The notes: a model not told the origin generated them from the letters alone. Counted from the stretch's first letter, positions 9,604 to 19,055 are shown. The stretch is DNA of 64,000 nt from an uncultured Prevotellaceae bacterium (GCA_902785945.1 CADAAR010000001.1:62001-126000); one strand, 5' to 3'. Numbers and translations are program-made.

Positions 9604-10762
9604 TCTTGTAATTACTCCAAAATCTAATCAGCAAACATAATGCCAAAATGGCCATTCCCTCCGCATATACCTGGAAGATGTTGCCGAGAAAGAACAGTAC
9701 GACCATTGTGAGAAGGATGTTCCACCACCAGGTATTTTTCTTACGTTTCAGAATGGCTGGTATGAAGAACAAGGGTAGGGGGTTCAACAGCAGAATCTGT
9801 AGGTTAGTGCTGGTGGTGGGATGCTCGGAAAAGAGCATGGCAAAAAGCACACAGCCCGCCAGACCCTGTGCCAGCATGAGCAAGGCGTCCCAGTATTTAT
9901 AGGTCTTGTGTCGGCGCCATTCGAAAATAAAGATGCAAATGGAAATGACCAGCAGGATGGTGAAGGTCATGACGGGCGAGAGCGGGAAGTCATCCTCGAT
10001 AATCTGTACCCCCGGGGGCACCAACAGATCGCGCGCAGCCACCAACGGACGGTATTTACCATCTTTATAAATCTGTGCATGATCGAAGTCATACATCAGG
10101 TTGTTGGGAAGAAACTCCTGCTGTTCGTAAGTCGTGGGCTGATCGGCTTTGACGCCTAAAAGGATATCGTTGCCAAACTTCGCCCAGGGATGATTCCTCA
10201 CGCACTCGTGCACCATTTCACGATAGGTGGGGAAGAAATCCTCACGCAGCTGGTATTCTATCTTGCCGCTGATGCTTTTCAAGATGATGTCACGCGGACG
10301 GGTGGAGCAGTTGTCGTAGAAGAAGTTATAACGATAGACGCGGTTGTCGGGCTGTAGGTTCTCGTTCAATGCCTGCATCACCGCTTTCTTCTCTTCCGAT
10401 GTGAGGTTGAGTTTCTGCTCTGTCACGCTGCTGCCCCATTTACGATAGTAGTTGCAGAAATAGGCCATAGGTGTGGTGCCCAACTCATAATCGGTGAGTC
10501 CGAAAACGAAGCGGAGCACAAAGTGCGGGGCCTTGAAATTGAAGAGTCCCCAGTTGAACACCACATCCTCGCCCGTACGGAGATCATGATAGCGAAGTGC
10601 CGAGTGGCCATAAAGGCTGTAAATCTCCTCGTGAGGCGAGCAAGTTAGCAGACTAATGTCAACAGAGTCCAAATCGACTGATGACTCATTTCGCGCAAAA
10701 ACTGGCATTATTCCGCTGATTATCAGTAGAATACATGCTATTATGGATGTCTTAAACGTCAT
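9596..10762 (-). CDS. DUF4105 family membrane protein
   Basis: 388 residues from the ATG at 10762. A longer frame exists to 10834, but the -7 element at 10782-10789 lies inside that extension and the internal Met gives a proper signal peptide (TFKTSIIACILLIISGIMPVFA). The central part has the DUF4105 hallmarks: CSPHEEIYSLYGHSALR, NWGLFNF and the Cys/Asn-rich YNFFYDNCSTRPRD, suggesting a thiol/His-based hydrolase-like domain in the periplasm. The C-terminal third holds four or five hydrophobic helices. It is co-transcribed with the downstream PafA-like gene. The function is not established. Confidence 0.8.
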   Translation of the reverse strand: MTFKTSIIACILLIISGIMPVFARNESSVDLDSVDISLLTCSPHEEIYSLYGHSALRYHDLRTGEDVVFNWGLFNFKAPHFVLRFVFGLTDYELGTTPMAYFCNYYRKWGSSVTEQKLNLTSEEKKAVMQALNENLQPDNRVYRYNFFYDNCSTRPRDIILKSISGKIEYQLREDFFPTYREMVHECVRNHPWAKFGNDILLGVKADQPTTYEQQEFLPNNLMYDFDHAQIYKDGKYRPLVAARDLLVPPGVQIIEDDFPLSPVMTFTILLVISICIFIFEWRRHKTYKYWDALLMLAQGLAGCVLFAMLFSEHPTTSTNLQILLLNPLPLFFIPAILKRKKNTWWWNILLTMVVLFFLGNIFQVYAEGMAILALCLLIRFWSNYKNA

Positions 10763-10781
10763 TTCTAAATGTTTCACGATG

Positions 10782-10789
10782 CAAAAATA
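10782..10789 (-). promoter_or_regulatory. -7 element for the DUF4105/PafA-like pair
   Basis: Reverse strand TATTTTTG matches TAnnTTTG and lies 19 bases upstream of the ATG at 10762, which decides that start. Confidence 0.55.
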
Positions 10790-10834
10790 ACTTATATTTT
10801 TCAGTAAAAAGCGAACTTTTCGATTTTTTTTCAA

Positions 10835-10842
10835 TAATTTTG
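10835..10842 (+). promoter_or_regulatory. -7 element for the outer-membrane protein/lptC operon
   Basis: TAATTTTG, 38 bases upstream of the ATG at 10881, divergent from the element at 10782. Confidence 0.6.
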
Positions 10843-10880
10843 CACGCTGAAATGATTTTCAACAGATAGTAAGATACAAT

Positions 10881-12152
10881 ATGAATAGAATTCTGGTCAG
10901 TTTACTGATCGCTTCATCTGCGATGACAGCCTTTGCCCAAGGTGGTACCAATTCGCCTTACAGTCAGTTCGGCTTAGGTGAGATAGCCCAGCAAGGCGGT
11001 AGTCAGAGCAGAGGTATGGATGGTCTTGGCATCGCCCTTCACAGCGGCAATCAGGTGAATACTACAAACCCTGCTTCGTATGCTTATGTCGATTCGTTGA
11101 CGATGTTGTTCGACATGGGCCTTTCCGCATCGCTTACCAATTTTTCGGAAAATGGCGTGAAGAAAAATGCCCGTACCGGTAATTTCGAGTATGCGGTGGG
11201 TTCGTTCAGACTCCTGAAGAACGTGGGTGCCACGTTTGGTGTGCTGCCTGTGACGAATGTGGGTTACAGTTATAACAGTTCCGGATATCTAACCGAAGCA
11301 CAGACGTTGATGGCAACATCGTATTCTGGTGATGGTGGTCTGCAAAAGATTTTTCTCGGCATGGGTGCCCGTATTGGTAATCTCTCTGCAGGATTCAATG
11401 TAGGCTATCTCTGGGGTGGATATACACACAACGTTGTGCTGTCGAGCTCCGCATCGGTGAATAGCCTGAGTAAGAAATACCAGGCTGACATTTCGAATTA
11501 CTCATTGGACTTCGGTCTGCAGTATAATCTCCGTCTGAACAAGAAAGACATGTTGACGGTGGGTGCTACCTATGGGTTGGGACATAGAATGAATTCTGAT
11601 GCCACCCTCGATATCATCAATTCCAACTCCACTATCAGCAAAGCCGATACGACCCATTGGGTTATCAACGAAGCTTTTGAATTGCCTCATACGTTTGGCG
11701 TGGGTCTGGCTTATTCGCATCTGAACACGCTGACCATCGGTGTCGATGGTACTATGCAGCGCTGGGGTAACCTACAATTCCCCAAGGAAACAGATGGCGG
11801 TTACAAGTTGGCTTCAGGCATGCTGAAGGATGCCTATAAGGTGAGCGTTGGTACTGAATGGACGCCTCGTTACAATAGTCGTCGGCTGATTGACCGTATC
11901 AAGTATAGAATCGGTGCCAGCTATATGACCCCATATTATAAAATAGGTAATATAGACGGTCCGAAACAATACAGCGTGAGTGCAGGTTTTGGTATTCCTA
12001 TCCAGAATCAGATGAATGCACGTTCTTATGTGAATATCAGTGCCCAGTGGGTAAATCAGTCGGTTGATGGTTTGCTGAAGGAGAACACCTTCCGCATCAA
12101 TCTGGGCATTACCTTCAACGAGCGTTGGTTCGCTAAGTGGAAAGTGGAGTAA
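10881..12152 (+). CDS. Outer-membrane beta-barrel protein (FadL/OmpP1-like), upstream of lptC
   Basis: 423 residues with signal peptide (MNRILVSLLIASSAMTAFA-Q). NSPYSQFGLGE near the mature N-terminus and NTTNPASYAYVDSLT resemble the NPAG/NPAS region of OmpP1-type barrels. Repeated amphipathic strands follow, and the chain ends in LGITFNERWFAKWKVE, so the C-terminus is not a classical aromatic terminus. It overlaps lptC by 16 bases, so it is probably translated with the LPS export factor. The precise role is unknown. Confidence 0.75.
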   Translation: MNRILVSLLIASSAMTAFAQGGTNSPYSQFGLGEIAQQGGSQSRGMDGLGIALHSGNQVNTTNPASYAYVDSLTMLFDMGLSASLTNFSENGVKKNARTGNFEYAVGSFRLLKNVGATFGVLPVTNVGYSYNSSGYLTEAQTLMATSYSGDGGLQKIFLGMGARIGNLSAGFNVGYLWGGYTHNVVLSSSASVNSLSKKYQADISNYSLDFGLQYNLRLNKKDMLTVGATYGLGHRMNSDATLDIINSNSTISKADTTHWVINEAFELPHTFGVGLAYSHLNTLTIGVDGTMQRWGNLQFPKETDGGYKLASGMLKDAYKVSVGTEWTPRYNSRRLIDRIKYRIGASYMTPYYKIGNIDGPKQYSVSAGFGIPIQNQMNARSYVNISAQWVNQSVDGLLKENTFRINLGITFNERWFAKWKVE

Positions 12153-12823
12153 ATTTTATAAAACGTGGCTTATGGGCGAGTTTGATCGTCGTCCATATGG
12201 CATTGGTCTCTTGTGATGAAGCGCAAGAGCATACGGCTCCTGCCATCTACGACCGCGATTCGGTGTCGATGATGGTGTCGTATGGTGTGAACACGCTCAT
12301 TAGCGACTCAGGCGTCATCAAGTATAAGATTGTGACAGAACGCTGGGATGTGAATATGATCAAACAGCCCTCGCGCTGGACCTTCGAGAAAGGTGTTTTC
12401 TTTGAGCAGTTCGACCAGAATTTCCATGTAGAGGCATATGTTCAGGCAGATACCGCCTGGTATTATGACCAGCAGAAACTATGGCATCTGCGGGGACGTG
12501 TGCGCATTAGGAATGTCAATGGCTTGGTTTATCAGAGCGAGGAGTTGTATTGGGATGGTCTCAAGCATGAGCTCTATTCGAATGTGTTCTCGAAGGTAAC
12601 CACACCCGAGCGAACCTTACAGGGCACCTATTTCCGCAGCGACGAGCATATGAGTCATTATATCGTCAGCAATTCGAAGGGTTCGTTTAGGACAGAGGAT
12701 ATGACTGGCGAGGATAAGAATCAGAATTCTACGCCTGGCGATACCGCACAGCAGTCAGAGCCCATACTCCGTCCGCAGATCCAGCAGAAGCATGCCAGGA
12801 CTTCGCAAGACCCCACACAATAA
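12137..12823 (+). CDS. lptC: LPS export protein LptC (lipoprotein form)
   Basis: 228 residues from a GTG at 12137 that overlaps the upstream gene; no ATG is available before the signal. Residues 8-27 form a lipoprotein signal ending in ALVSC. The mature part is the single LptC beta-jellyroll: RWTFEKGVFFEQF, ADTAWYYDQQKLWHLRG, VYQSEELYWD and the sawtooth-like ending. LptC bridges the LptBFG pump and LptA in the periplasm during LPS export. The C-terminal 35 residues are polar and Gln-rich. It is followed 12 bases later by the CorC/HlyC-type gene. Confidence 0.85.
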   Translation: MESGVNFIKRGLWASLIVVHMALVSCDEAQEHTAPAIYDRDSVSMMVSYGVNTLISDSGVIKYKIVTERWDVNMIKQPSRWTFEKGVFFEQFDQNFHVEAYVQADTAWYYDQQKLWHLRGRVRIRNVNGLVYQSEELYWDGLKHELYSNVFSKVTTPERTLQGTYFRSDEHMSHYIVSNSKGSFRTEDMTGEDKNQNSTPGDTAQQSEPILRPQIQQKHARTSQDPTQ

Positions 12824-12835
12824 CGCACTTTCATT

Positions 12836-14116
12836 ATGTCGACACTCATCATAGGATTGCTCATTTCGATGCTCTTCTCTGCCTTCTTCTCAGGCATGGA
12901 AATAGCTTTTGTGTCGAGCAACAGAATGTTGGCAGAGATGGATCGTGAGAAAGGCGGTTTATCGCAGAAGGCCATCAGCGTGTTCTACCAGCATCCCAGC
13001 AATTTCGTTTCGACGATGCTGGTGGGCAACAATATCTCGCTGGTTATCTATGGAATCCTTTTTGCACAGATTTTTGACCAGACGCTGTTTTATCCTCTCG
13101 ACGATGGTTGGCGGGTGACGTGCGACACCATACTGTCGACACTCATCGTTCTGTTTACGGGTGAATTCCTGCCGAAGACCATCTTCAAGAGCAATCCGAA
13201 CATGATGCTGACGATTTTCGCCATTCCCGCCTGGCTGTGTTATATCATCCTGTATCCCATCAGCCGTATCGCAACGCTACTATCGAAAGGCATCCTTCGT
13301 ATCTTTGGTGTGAAGATGGACAGGAACAGTGCCGATAAGGCGTTTACGAAAGTTGATCTGGACTATCTTGTGCAGTCGAGCATCGACAATGCGAAGGACG
13401 ATGAGGAGATAGGCGAGGAGGTGAAGATCTTCCAGAACGCCCTCGACTTCTCAGAAACGAAAGTTAGAGACTGTATGGTGCCTCGTACGGAGATCGATTC
13501 TGTGGAGGATACGGATACTATTGCCGAGTTGAAGCAGGTGTTCATCGAGAGCGGACACTCTAAGATTGTGGTCTATCATGAGGATGTCGATCATGTTGTT
13601 GGCTATATCCACTCTTCCGACATGTTCCGTCTGACAGCCTCCGACAATGTGCGTATCGCTGATCTGAAAACACAGATTATCCGTGAGATCAGCTTCGTGC
13701 CCGAAACGATGTTTGCCTCGAAACTTATGAAGTCGCTGATGCAGCAGAAACGTTCGCTGGCGATTGTTGTCGACGAGTTTGGAGGTACCAGCGGTTTGGT
13801 GTCGCTCGAGGATATCATGGAGGAGATCACAGGCGAGATTGAGGATGAGCACGACAATAATAGTCATGTGGCCAAACAGGTGGCTGAAGGAGAGTATGTG
13901 TTGTCGGCCCGTCTCGAGATAGAAAAGGTGAATGAGATGTTCTCTTTGGAGTTGCCAGAGAGTGACGAATATATGACAGTTGGTGGTTTGATTTTGCACG
14001 AATATCAGTCATTCCCGAAACTCAACGAAGTGATTCGCATCAAATCGTATGAGTTCAAAATATTGAAGAATACGGCTACAAAAATCGAACTAGTACGGCT
14101 AAAAGTGCTGGAATAA
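12836..14116 (+). CDS. CNNM/CorC-HlyC family membrane protein (GldE-like)
   Basis: 426 residues. Hydrophobic N-terminal DUF21 domain (about residues 1-160; FFSGMEIAFVSSNR is the family signature), then paired CBS domains (about 205-325, VRDCMVPRTEID and the FGGTSGLVSLEDIMEEI block), then the C-terminal CorC_HlyC domain (about 340-425, LSARLEIEKVNEMF). Relatives act in Mg2+/Co2+ homeostasis, and in gliding Bacteroidota the homologue is GldE. Here it follows lptC and precedes the PpiD-like gene, so it belongs to an envelope cluster. Which function applies cannot be decided from sequence. Confidence 0.88.
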   Translation: MSTLIIGLLISMLFSAFFSGMEIAFVSSNRMLAEMDREKGGLSQKAISVFYQHPSNFVSTMLVGNNISLVIYGILFAQIFDQTLFYPLDDGWRVTCDTILSTLIVLFTGEFLPKTIFKSNPNMMLTIFAIPAWLCYIILYPISRIATLLSKGILRIFGVKMDRNSADKAFTKVDLDYLVQSSIDNAKDDEEIGEEVKIFQNALDFSETKVRDCMVPRTEIDSVEDTDTIAELKQVFIESGHSKIVVYHEDVDHVVGYIHSSDMFRLTASDNVRIADLKTQIIREISFVPETMFASKLMKSLMQQKRSLAIVVDEFGGTSGLVSLEDIMEEITGEIEDEHDNNSHVAKQVAEGEYVLSARLEIEKVNEMFSLELPESDEYMTVGGLILHEYQSFPKLNEVIRIKSYEFKILKNTATKIELVRLKVLE

Positions 14117-14191
14117 GCATTTTTAACCATAGAAATTAGGATGTTCGTGCTTTTTTTTGCAGAAAAATTTCGCTGTTTCCGACAATTTTAG

Positions 14192-14199
14192 TAATTTTG
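14192..14199 (+). promoter_or_regulatory. -7 element for the PpiD-like gene
   Basis: TAATTTTG, 74 bases upstream of the ATG at 14274, leaving an A-rich leader. Confidence 0.6.
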
Positions 14200-14273
14200 C
14201 CGACTGAATTGCGCATTGCGCACAAATAATATGTTGTAGATTAAGAAAACAAAAATAAAAAAATTAAAACAAA

Positions 14274-16409
14274 ATGGCAGCATTAGGAAAAATTAGAAAA
14301 AGAGGCGTGATTCTGGTGATCATCATCGGACTCGGTCTGTTCGCCTTCATTGCTGAAGAGGCTTTCCGTTCTTGTGAAGCAACCAAGAATCAGCAGCGTC
14401 AGCAGGTAGGCGAGGTGTTAGGTAACAAAATCAATGTTCAGGAGTTCCAGGCTCTCGTCGACGAGTACCAGGAGGTGATCAAGATGACCCAGGGTCGTGA
14501 CAACCTCTCTGAGGAGGAACTCAATCAGGTGAAGGACCAGGTCTGGAACCAGTTTATCAACGATCAGCTCATCTCTAACGAGGCAAAGAAGCTGGGTCTG
14601 ACGGTTACCGACGAGGAGTTGCAGAACATCCTCAAGGAAGGTACCAACCCCATGTTGCGTCAGTCACCTTTCGTGAATCAGCAGACGGGTCGTTTCGACG
14701 TTACCATGCTCACGAAGTTCCTGTCAGAGTATAAGAAGAACGCTGGTAATCCTCAGCTCGCTGAGTCTTATGAGCGTATCTATAAGTACTGGCAGTTCAT
14801 CGAGAAGCAGCTCCGCACACAGACACTGGCTCAGAAATTCCAGGGTCTCGTAGCTGGTTCACTGCTCTCAAACCCTGTTTCTGCTAAGATGGCTTTCGAG
14901 GCTCAGAATCAGGAGAGCGACATTCTGCTGGCCAGCATTCCTTACAGCTCAATCAACGACAACGATGTTCAGGTGAGCGATGCCGACATCAAGGCTAAGT
15001 TTGATTCTGAGAAGGAGATGTACAAGCAGACGATGGAAACCCGCGATTTCAAGTATGTTGATTTCCAGGTGGTTGCTTCTGCAGCTGATCGCGAGGCGCT
15101 GATGAAGACCATGAACGATGCTTATGACAAGCTCCAGAGCGGTGCTAATCCCGCTGAGGTTGTTCGCAAGGCGCAGTCACTGATTCCTTACACAGGTATG
15201 GCTGCAACCAAGAATGCTTTCCCTCGTGATATCATCAACCGTTTCGACTCTATGTCAGTGGGTCAGACCAGCCGTCCGTTCGAGACCGCTTCCGACAACA
15301 CGCTGAACGTGGTGAAGCTCATTGCTAAGACCCAGGCTCCCGACTCTATCGAGTATCGTCAGATTCAGGTGACTGGTGCTACCCTCGAGGCTATCCGTAA
15401 GACTGCTGATAGTATCACCACCGCTTTGAAGGCTGGTGCTAACTTCGAGGAGCTCGCAAAGAAATATGGTCAGGAGGGTCAGTCACAGTGGCTCACTTCT
15501 GCTATGTATGAGAATTCTACCAATATGGATGAGGAGTCGAAGAACTACCTGGCCAGCATCCAGAACCTCGGTGTGAACGAGGTGAAGAACCTTGAGTTCT
15601 CTCAGGGTAACATCGTGATGCAGGTGCTCAACCGCAAGGCCTTCGTCGACAAGTATGATGTGGCTATTGTTAAGCACACCATCGATTTCTCTAAGGGTAC
15701 TTATTCCGACGCTTACAATAAGTTCAGCCAGTATGTCAGTGAGAACAAGACGCTGGCTGACCTTGAGAAGAACGCTGAGAAGTTCGGCTTCAAGGTGCAG
15801 GAGCGCAAGGATATGTTCAACTCTGAGCACAACGTAGTAGGTCTGCGTTCTACCCGTGAGGCTATGAAGTGGCTCTTCGATGCCAAGGAGGGTGCTGTGA
15901 GCCCGCTGTATGAGTGTGGTAACAACGACCACCTGCTCGTGCTGGCTCTGACCAAGATTCACAACGTTGGCTATCGCGACCTTGAGAGCGTGAAGGAAAT
16001 GCTGAAGACTGAGGTTCTGAACGATAAGAAGTTCGAGCAGATCAAGGCTAAGTATGCTAACGTGAAGAGTCTGGCTGATGCCCAGAAGGCTGGCGCAAAG
16101 GTTGACTCTGTCAATCAGGTTACCTTCGGTGCTCCTGTGTTCGTACAGGCTACCGGTGCCAGCGAGCCTGCTCTGTCGGGTGCTGTGGCTGGTGTGAAGC
16201 AGGGTGAGTTCAGTCCCGCCATCGTGAAGGGTAATGCTGGTGCATACCTCTTCCAGGTTAACCGCAAGGCCGCCCGCGAGGGTGAGAAGTTCGATGCCAA
16301 GGCCGTTGAAATGCGTCTGCAGCAGCAGGCTACTCAGGCTGCCAGCCGCTTCATCTCTGAGCTCTATCAGAAGGCTAATGTGGTTGACAACCGCTACCTC
16401 TTCTTCTAA
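14274..16409 (+). CDS. PpiD/SurA-like peptidyl-prolyl isomerase, membrane-anchored foldase
   Basis: 711 residues. One N-terminal transmembrane anchor (about residues 10-28), then a SurA-N type chaperone domain (GNKINVQEFQALVDEYQ... FINDQLISNEAKKLGL). A rotamase-like segment lies about residues 340-450 (YRQIQVTGATLEAIRK, ELAKKYGQEGQSQWLT), with a helical C-terminal part. This is the architecture of PpiD, which assists folding of proteins leaving the Sec channel in the periplasm. Codon use is strongly biased to the preferred set, as in highly expressed genes. It has its own promoter (14192) and ends at the strong hairpin at 16441. Confidence 0.88.
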   Translation: MAALGKIRKRGVILVIIIGLGLFAFIAEEAFRSCEATKNQQRQQVGEVLGNKINVQEFQALVDEYQEVIKMTQGRDNLSEEELNQVKDQVWNQFINDQLISNEAKKLGLTVTDEELQNILKEGTNPMLRQSPFVNQQTGRFDVTMLTKFLSEYKKNAGNPQLAESYERIYKYWQFIEKQLRTQTLAQKFQGLVAGSLLSNPVSAKMAFEAQNQESDILLASIPYSSINDNDVQVSDADIKAKFDSEKEMYKQTMETRDFKYVDFQVVASAADREALMKTMNDAYDKLQSGANPAEVVRKAQSLIPYTGMAATKNAFPRDIINRFDSMSVGQTSRPFETASDNTLNVVKLIAKTQAPDSIEYRQIQVTGATLEAIRKTADSITTALKAGANFEELAKKYGQEGQSQWLTSAMYENSTNMDEESKNYLASIQNLGVNEVKNLEFSQGNIVMQVLNRKAFVDKYDVAIVKHTIDFSKGTYSDAYNKFSQYVSENKTLADLEKNAEKFGFKVQERKDMFNSEHNVVGLRSTREAMKWLFDAKEGAVSPLYECGNNDHLLVLALTKIHNVGYRDLESVKEMLKTEVLNDKKFEQIKAKYANVKSLADAQKAGAKVDSVNQVTFGAPVFVQATGASEPALSGAVAGVKQGEFSPAIVKGNAGAYLFQVNRKAAREGEKFDAKAVEMRLQQQATQAASRFISELYQKANVVDNRYLFF

Positions 16410-16440
16410 GTTTACACTTTAGAAACTGTATAAATTAGAA

Positions 16441-16476
16441 ACAAATCCTGCAAAACATTTGCAGGATTTGTTTTTT
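16441..16476 (+). terminator. Strong intrinsic terminator after the PpiD-like gene
   Basis: 14-bp perfect stem (16441-16454 with 16458-16471), 3-base loop, then TTTTTT. The distal arm also supplies the TTTG used as -33 element by the next gene. Confidence 0.88.
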
Positions 16477-16499
16477 ATTCGTATATTTGCAAACGTAAT
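16467..16499 (+). promoter_or_regulatory. Promoter of the rubrerythrin gene, overlapping the terminator
   Basis: TTTG at 16467-16470, 21-base spacer, TATATTTG at 16492-16499, followed by the ATG at 16540. The -33 element is part of the upstream terminator stem. Confidence 0.65.
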
Positions 16500-16539
16500 A
16501 CCTATTTATATTTATAACTAAACAAAAACAATTACGATT

Positions 16540-17094
16540 ATGAAGAAAAAGTTTATCTGCGCCGTTTGTGGATATATCTATGAAGGCGATGCTGCTCCCG
16601 AGAAGTGCCCCATTTGTAAGGCTCCTGCCTCCAAATTCTCTGAGTTGAAAGAAGATGGCGAGACCACCTATGCCACCGTTCACCGCATTGGCGACGGCAA
16701 GCCCGAGGGTGTCAGCGAGGAGATGATCAATGACCTGCGCAATCATTTCAATGGCGAATGTGGCGAGGTCGGTATGTATCTGGCTATGGCTCGTCAGGCC
16801 GATCGCGAGGGCTATCCCGAGATTGCAGAGGCTTTCAAGCGCTATGCTTTCGAGGAGGCCGACCATGCTTCTCGTTTCGCTGAACTGCTGGGTGAGTGCG
16901 TTTGGGACACGAAGACCAATCTTGAGAAGCGTGCTGCTGCCGAGGCTGGTGCCTGCGAGGATAAGTTCCGTATTGCCAAGAACGCCAAGGCTGCTGGTTT
17001 CGATGCTATTCACGACACTGTTCACGAAATGGCCAAGGACGAGGCTCGTCATGGCGCTGGCTTCGCCGGACTGCTGAAACGCTATTTCAAGTAA
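16540..17094 (+). CDS. Reverse rubrerythrin (rubredoxin domain first), NADH peroxidase type
   Basis: 184 residues. The N-terminal rubredoxin centre uses Cys7, Cys10, Cys23 and Cys26 (ICAVCG and KCPICK). It is followed by a ferritin-like four-helix domain with the di-iron ligands in [22 protein letters not shown] and [10 protein letters not shown]. In classical rubrerythrin the order is opposite; this order defines reverse rubrerythrin. The protein reduces H2O2 with electrons from NADH through a partner and protects anaerobes against oxygen. It is monocistronic by its promoter. Confidence 0.93.
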   Translation: MKKKFICAVCGYIYEGDAAPEKCPICKAPASKFSELKEDGETTYATVHRIGDGKPEGVSEEMINDLRNHFNGECGEVGMYLAMARQADREGYPEIAEAFKRYAFEEADHASRFAELLGECVWDTKTNLEKRAAAEAGACEDKFRIAKNAKAAGFDAIHDTVHEMAKDEARHGAGFAGLLKRYFK

Positions 17095-17146
17095 AATTCG
17101 TTGTGTAAAAACAATAATTAGTAAGTATAATCCGTTTTATCAATTG

Positions 17147-18478
17147 ATGAAGCGGATTTTTCTTTTTCTGCTGATCCTGTCAGCATTGGTAGCTTGCGAC
17201 GACGATGACAACTTCTCATCGTCGAGCGCCCTGCGACTGACCTTCGAGACCGATACGCTCCAGATGGATACCGTCTTCTCAAGGTCGGCTTCTTCCACCT
17301 ATAGTTTCTGGGTTTACAACAACAATAACGATGGCCTTCGTCTCTCAAGCGTGCGTCTTGCCAAGGGCAATCAAACGGGCTTACGGGTGAATGTCGATGG
17401 TTCTTACCTCGACAACTCCAACGGCTCGCAGGTCAGCAATCTCGAGATTCGTCGTAAGGATTCCCTCTTGGTGTTCGTCGAACTCACACCCGCTGATACG
17501 CATCAGCTCGAACCGCGCATTCTGGAAGACGACCTTGTGTTTACGCTCGAGAGCGGCACAGTACAGAAAGTGAACCTGCGCGCTTGGGCGTGGGATGCAG
17601 AGCGCTGGAACAACCTCACGCTGCAACGCGATACCGTCATCACTTCCGAACGCCCAATCATTGTGTATGGTCAGCTCACCATCCCTCAGAATGTTACGCT
17701 CACGCTCAACCATACCACACTTTATTTCCACGGTCAGGCGGGTATCGATGTGCATGGTACGCTGATTACCGACAGCTGTCTGATGCGTGGCGACCGTCTC
17801 GATGATATGTTCTCCTATCTGCCTTACGACCATGTGAGCGGACAGTGGGGCGGCGTCCATTTCTACGAGACCTCTTCAAGGAATGTGCTGGTCGATACTG
17901 AGATCCGCAACACGGGTGACAATGCTATCCTCTGCGATTCAGCAGCGTTCGATGCCGATGTGCTGCGCCTTGATATGCTGCGTTGTATTGTTCACAATGG
18001 CGAAGGCGCAGGTGTGTCGTGTCGCAATGCTAATGTGCGCCTGCAGTCCTGTCAGATCACGAATATGGCTGGAGAGTGTGTGGCCATCGAGGGCGGTCAG
18101 GCGGTGATTCATCGCTGTACCATCGCTCAGTTCTATCCTCTCGATGCCAACAGGGGAGCGGCGCTGCTGTTTACCAACGCCCTGCCGTTGCAGTCATTAT
18201 TCTGTGACAGCACCATCATCACGGGCTATGCCGACGACGTCATCATGGGCATGCAGCTCGATACCACACAAGTGTTTAACTACCAGTTCATGCATTCGCT
18301 GCTTCGCACCCCAAAGGTGGAAACAGCCGATTCCGTGCGTTTCTCAAATATCATCTGGGAGTCGCCTAAGGACAGCATCCAGGGCACTCGTCATTTCCGC
18401 CTTATCGACGAAGAAAATCTTATCTACGATTTCCACCTCGATAGTCTCTCTACCGCCCAAGGATTAGGCTGTTACTAA
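17147..18478 (+). CDS. Lipoprotein with right-handed parallel beta-helix repeats
   Basis: 443 residues from the ATG at 17147 (an in-frame TTG sits 3 bases earlier). The lipoprotein signal MKRIFLFLLILSALVAC is followed by acidic DDDDN, an outer-membrane surface-export type sequence in Bacteroidota. Residues about 30-150 form a beta domain. From about 185 on, short repeats such as LTLNHTTLYFHGQAGI, CIVHNGEGAGVSC and VRLQSCQITNMAGEC give a pectate-lyase-like beta-helix. No catalytic triad is visible, so carbohydrate binding or a structural role is as likely as lyase activity. It lies 52 bases after rubrerythrin and converges on cdd. Confidence 0.78.
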   Translation: MKRIFLFLLILSALVACDDDDNFSSSSALRLTFETDTLQMDTVFSRSASSTYSFWVYNNNNDGLRLSSVRLAKGNQTGLRVNVDGSYLDNSNGSQVSNLEIRRKDSLLVFVELTPADTHQLEPRILEDDLVFTLESGTVQKVNLRAWAWDAERWNNLTLQRDTVITSERPIIVYGQLTIPQNVTLTLNHTTLYFHGQAGIDVHGTLITDSCLMRGDRLDDMFSYLPYDHVSGQWGGVHFYETSSRNVLVDTEIRNTGDNAILCDSAAFDADVLRLDMLRCIVHNGEGAGVSCRNANVRLQSCQITNMAGECVAIEGGQAVIHRCTIAQFYPLDANRGAALLFTNALPLQSLFCDSTIITGYADDVIMGMQLDTTQVFNYQFMHSLLRTPKVETADSVRFSNIIWESPKDSIQGTRHFRLIDEENLIYDFHLDSLSTAQGLGCY

Positions 18479-18483
18479 ATCAT

Positions 18484-18957
18484 CTAGAACCCTGAGAAGC
18501 AGAGGGGTAGCAGTGTCTCTATGCCTTCCATCACATAGACACATTTCTTTCCATACAGCAAAATCTTCATCGGTCCTCCAGCTCGTGTCTCCGACTCCAG
18601 AATCACCTGCCTGCAAGCTCCGCAAGGCCCTGTAGGCTCCTCCGTCAGTTCGCCATCCGTTCCTCGTGCCGCTATCGCCAGCATCTTCACACCCACATCA
18701 GGATACTGTGCGCCGGCATAAAACAATGTCGTCCGCTCAGCACAGATGCCCGAGGGATATGCCGCATTCTCCTGATTACTCCCCGATAACTCCACGCCAT
18801 TCTCCAGGCGCACGGCGGCACCCACTCTGAAATGCGAATAAGGCGAATAGCTGCGATTCGTTGCTTCGATGGCCAGCTCTATCAAGTGGCGCTCTTCGGC
18901 TGAGAGCTCTTCAAGCTGACAGACTTTGATAAGGGATTTTAGTTCCAGATTTTCCAT
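18484..18957 (-). CDS. cdd: Cytidine deaminase
   Basis: 157 residues. Zinc-binding and catalytic motif C72-A73-E74 (ICAERTTLF) and the second zinc motif P111-C112-G-A-C115-R. The substrate-binding element NQENAAYPSG and FRVGAA are also present. It deaminates cytidine and deoxycytidine to uridine forms in pyrimidine salvage. Homotetrameric class by length. Its stop is 5 bases from the convergent beta-helix lipoprotein gene. The promoter lies at 18977-18984. Confidence 0.96.
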   Translation of the reverse strand: MENLELKSLIKVCQLEELSAEERHLIELAIEATNRSYSPYSHFRVGAAVRLENGVELSGSNQENAAYPSGICAERTTLFYAGAQYPDVGVKMLAIAARGTDGELTEEPTGPCGACRQVILESETRAGGPMKILLYGKKCVYVMEGIETLLPLCFSGF

Positions 18958-18976
18958 ATATTGCTGATATTTTTTG

Positions 18977-18984
18977 CAAAGATA
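18977..18984 (-). promoter_or_regulatory. -7 element for cdd
   Basis: Reverse strand TATCTTTG, exact match to TAnnTTTG, 19 bases upstream of the cdd ATG and 2 bases from the 41-bp module. Confidence 0.7.
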
Positions 18985-18986
18985 AG

Positions 18987-19027
18987 AAAAAACTATGAAC
19001 TATGAACTATGAATTATGAACTTTTTT
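18987..19027. repeat. 41-bp module between divergent promoters, copy 1
   Basis: A6C, then TATGAAC, TATGAAC, TATGAAT, TATGAAC, then T6. Identical over all 41 bases to 61942-61982. It lies exactly between the cdd -7 element and the glucosaminidase -7 element, which are 44 bases apart, the same distance as at copy 2. Confidence 0.92.
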
Positions 19028-19028
19028 A

Positions 19029-19036
19029 TATCTTTG
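19029..19036 (+). promoter_or_regulatory. -7 element for the glucosaminidase gene
   Basis: TATCTTTG, 19 bases upstream of the ATG at 19056, one base after the 41-bp module. Confidence 0.7.
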
Positions 19037-19055
19037 CACCAAAATTATGTAAATC

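Noticed and set aside
10763..10834. N-terminal extension of the DUF4105 gene
   Set aside because: The promoter -7 element lies inside it and the internal Met starts a proper signal peptide.
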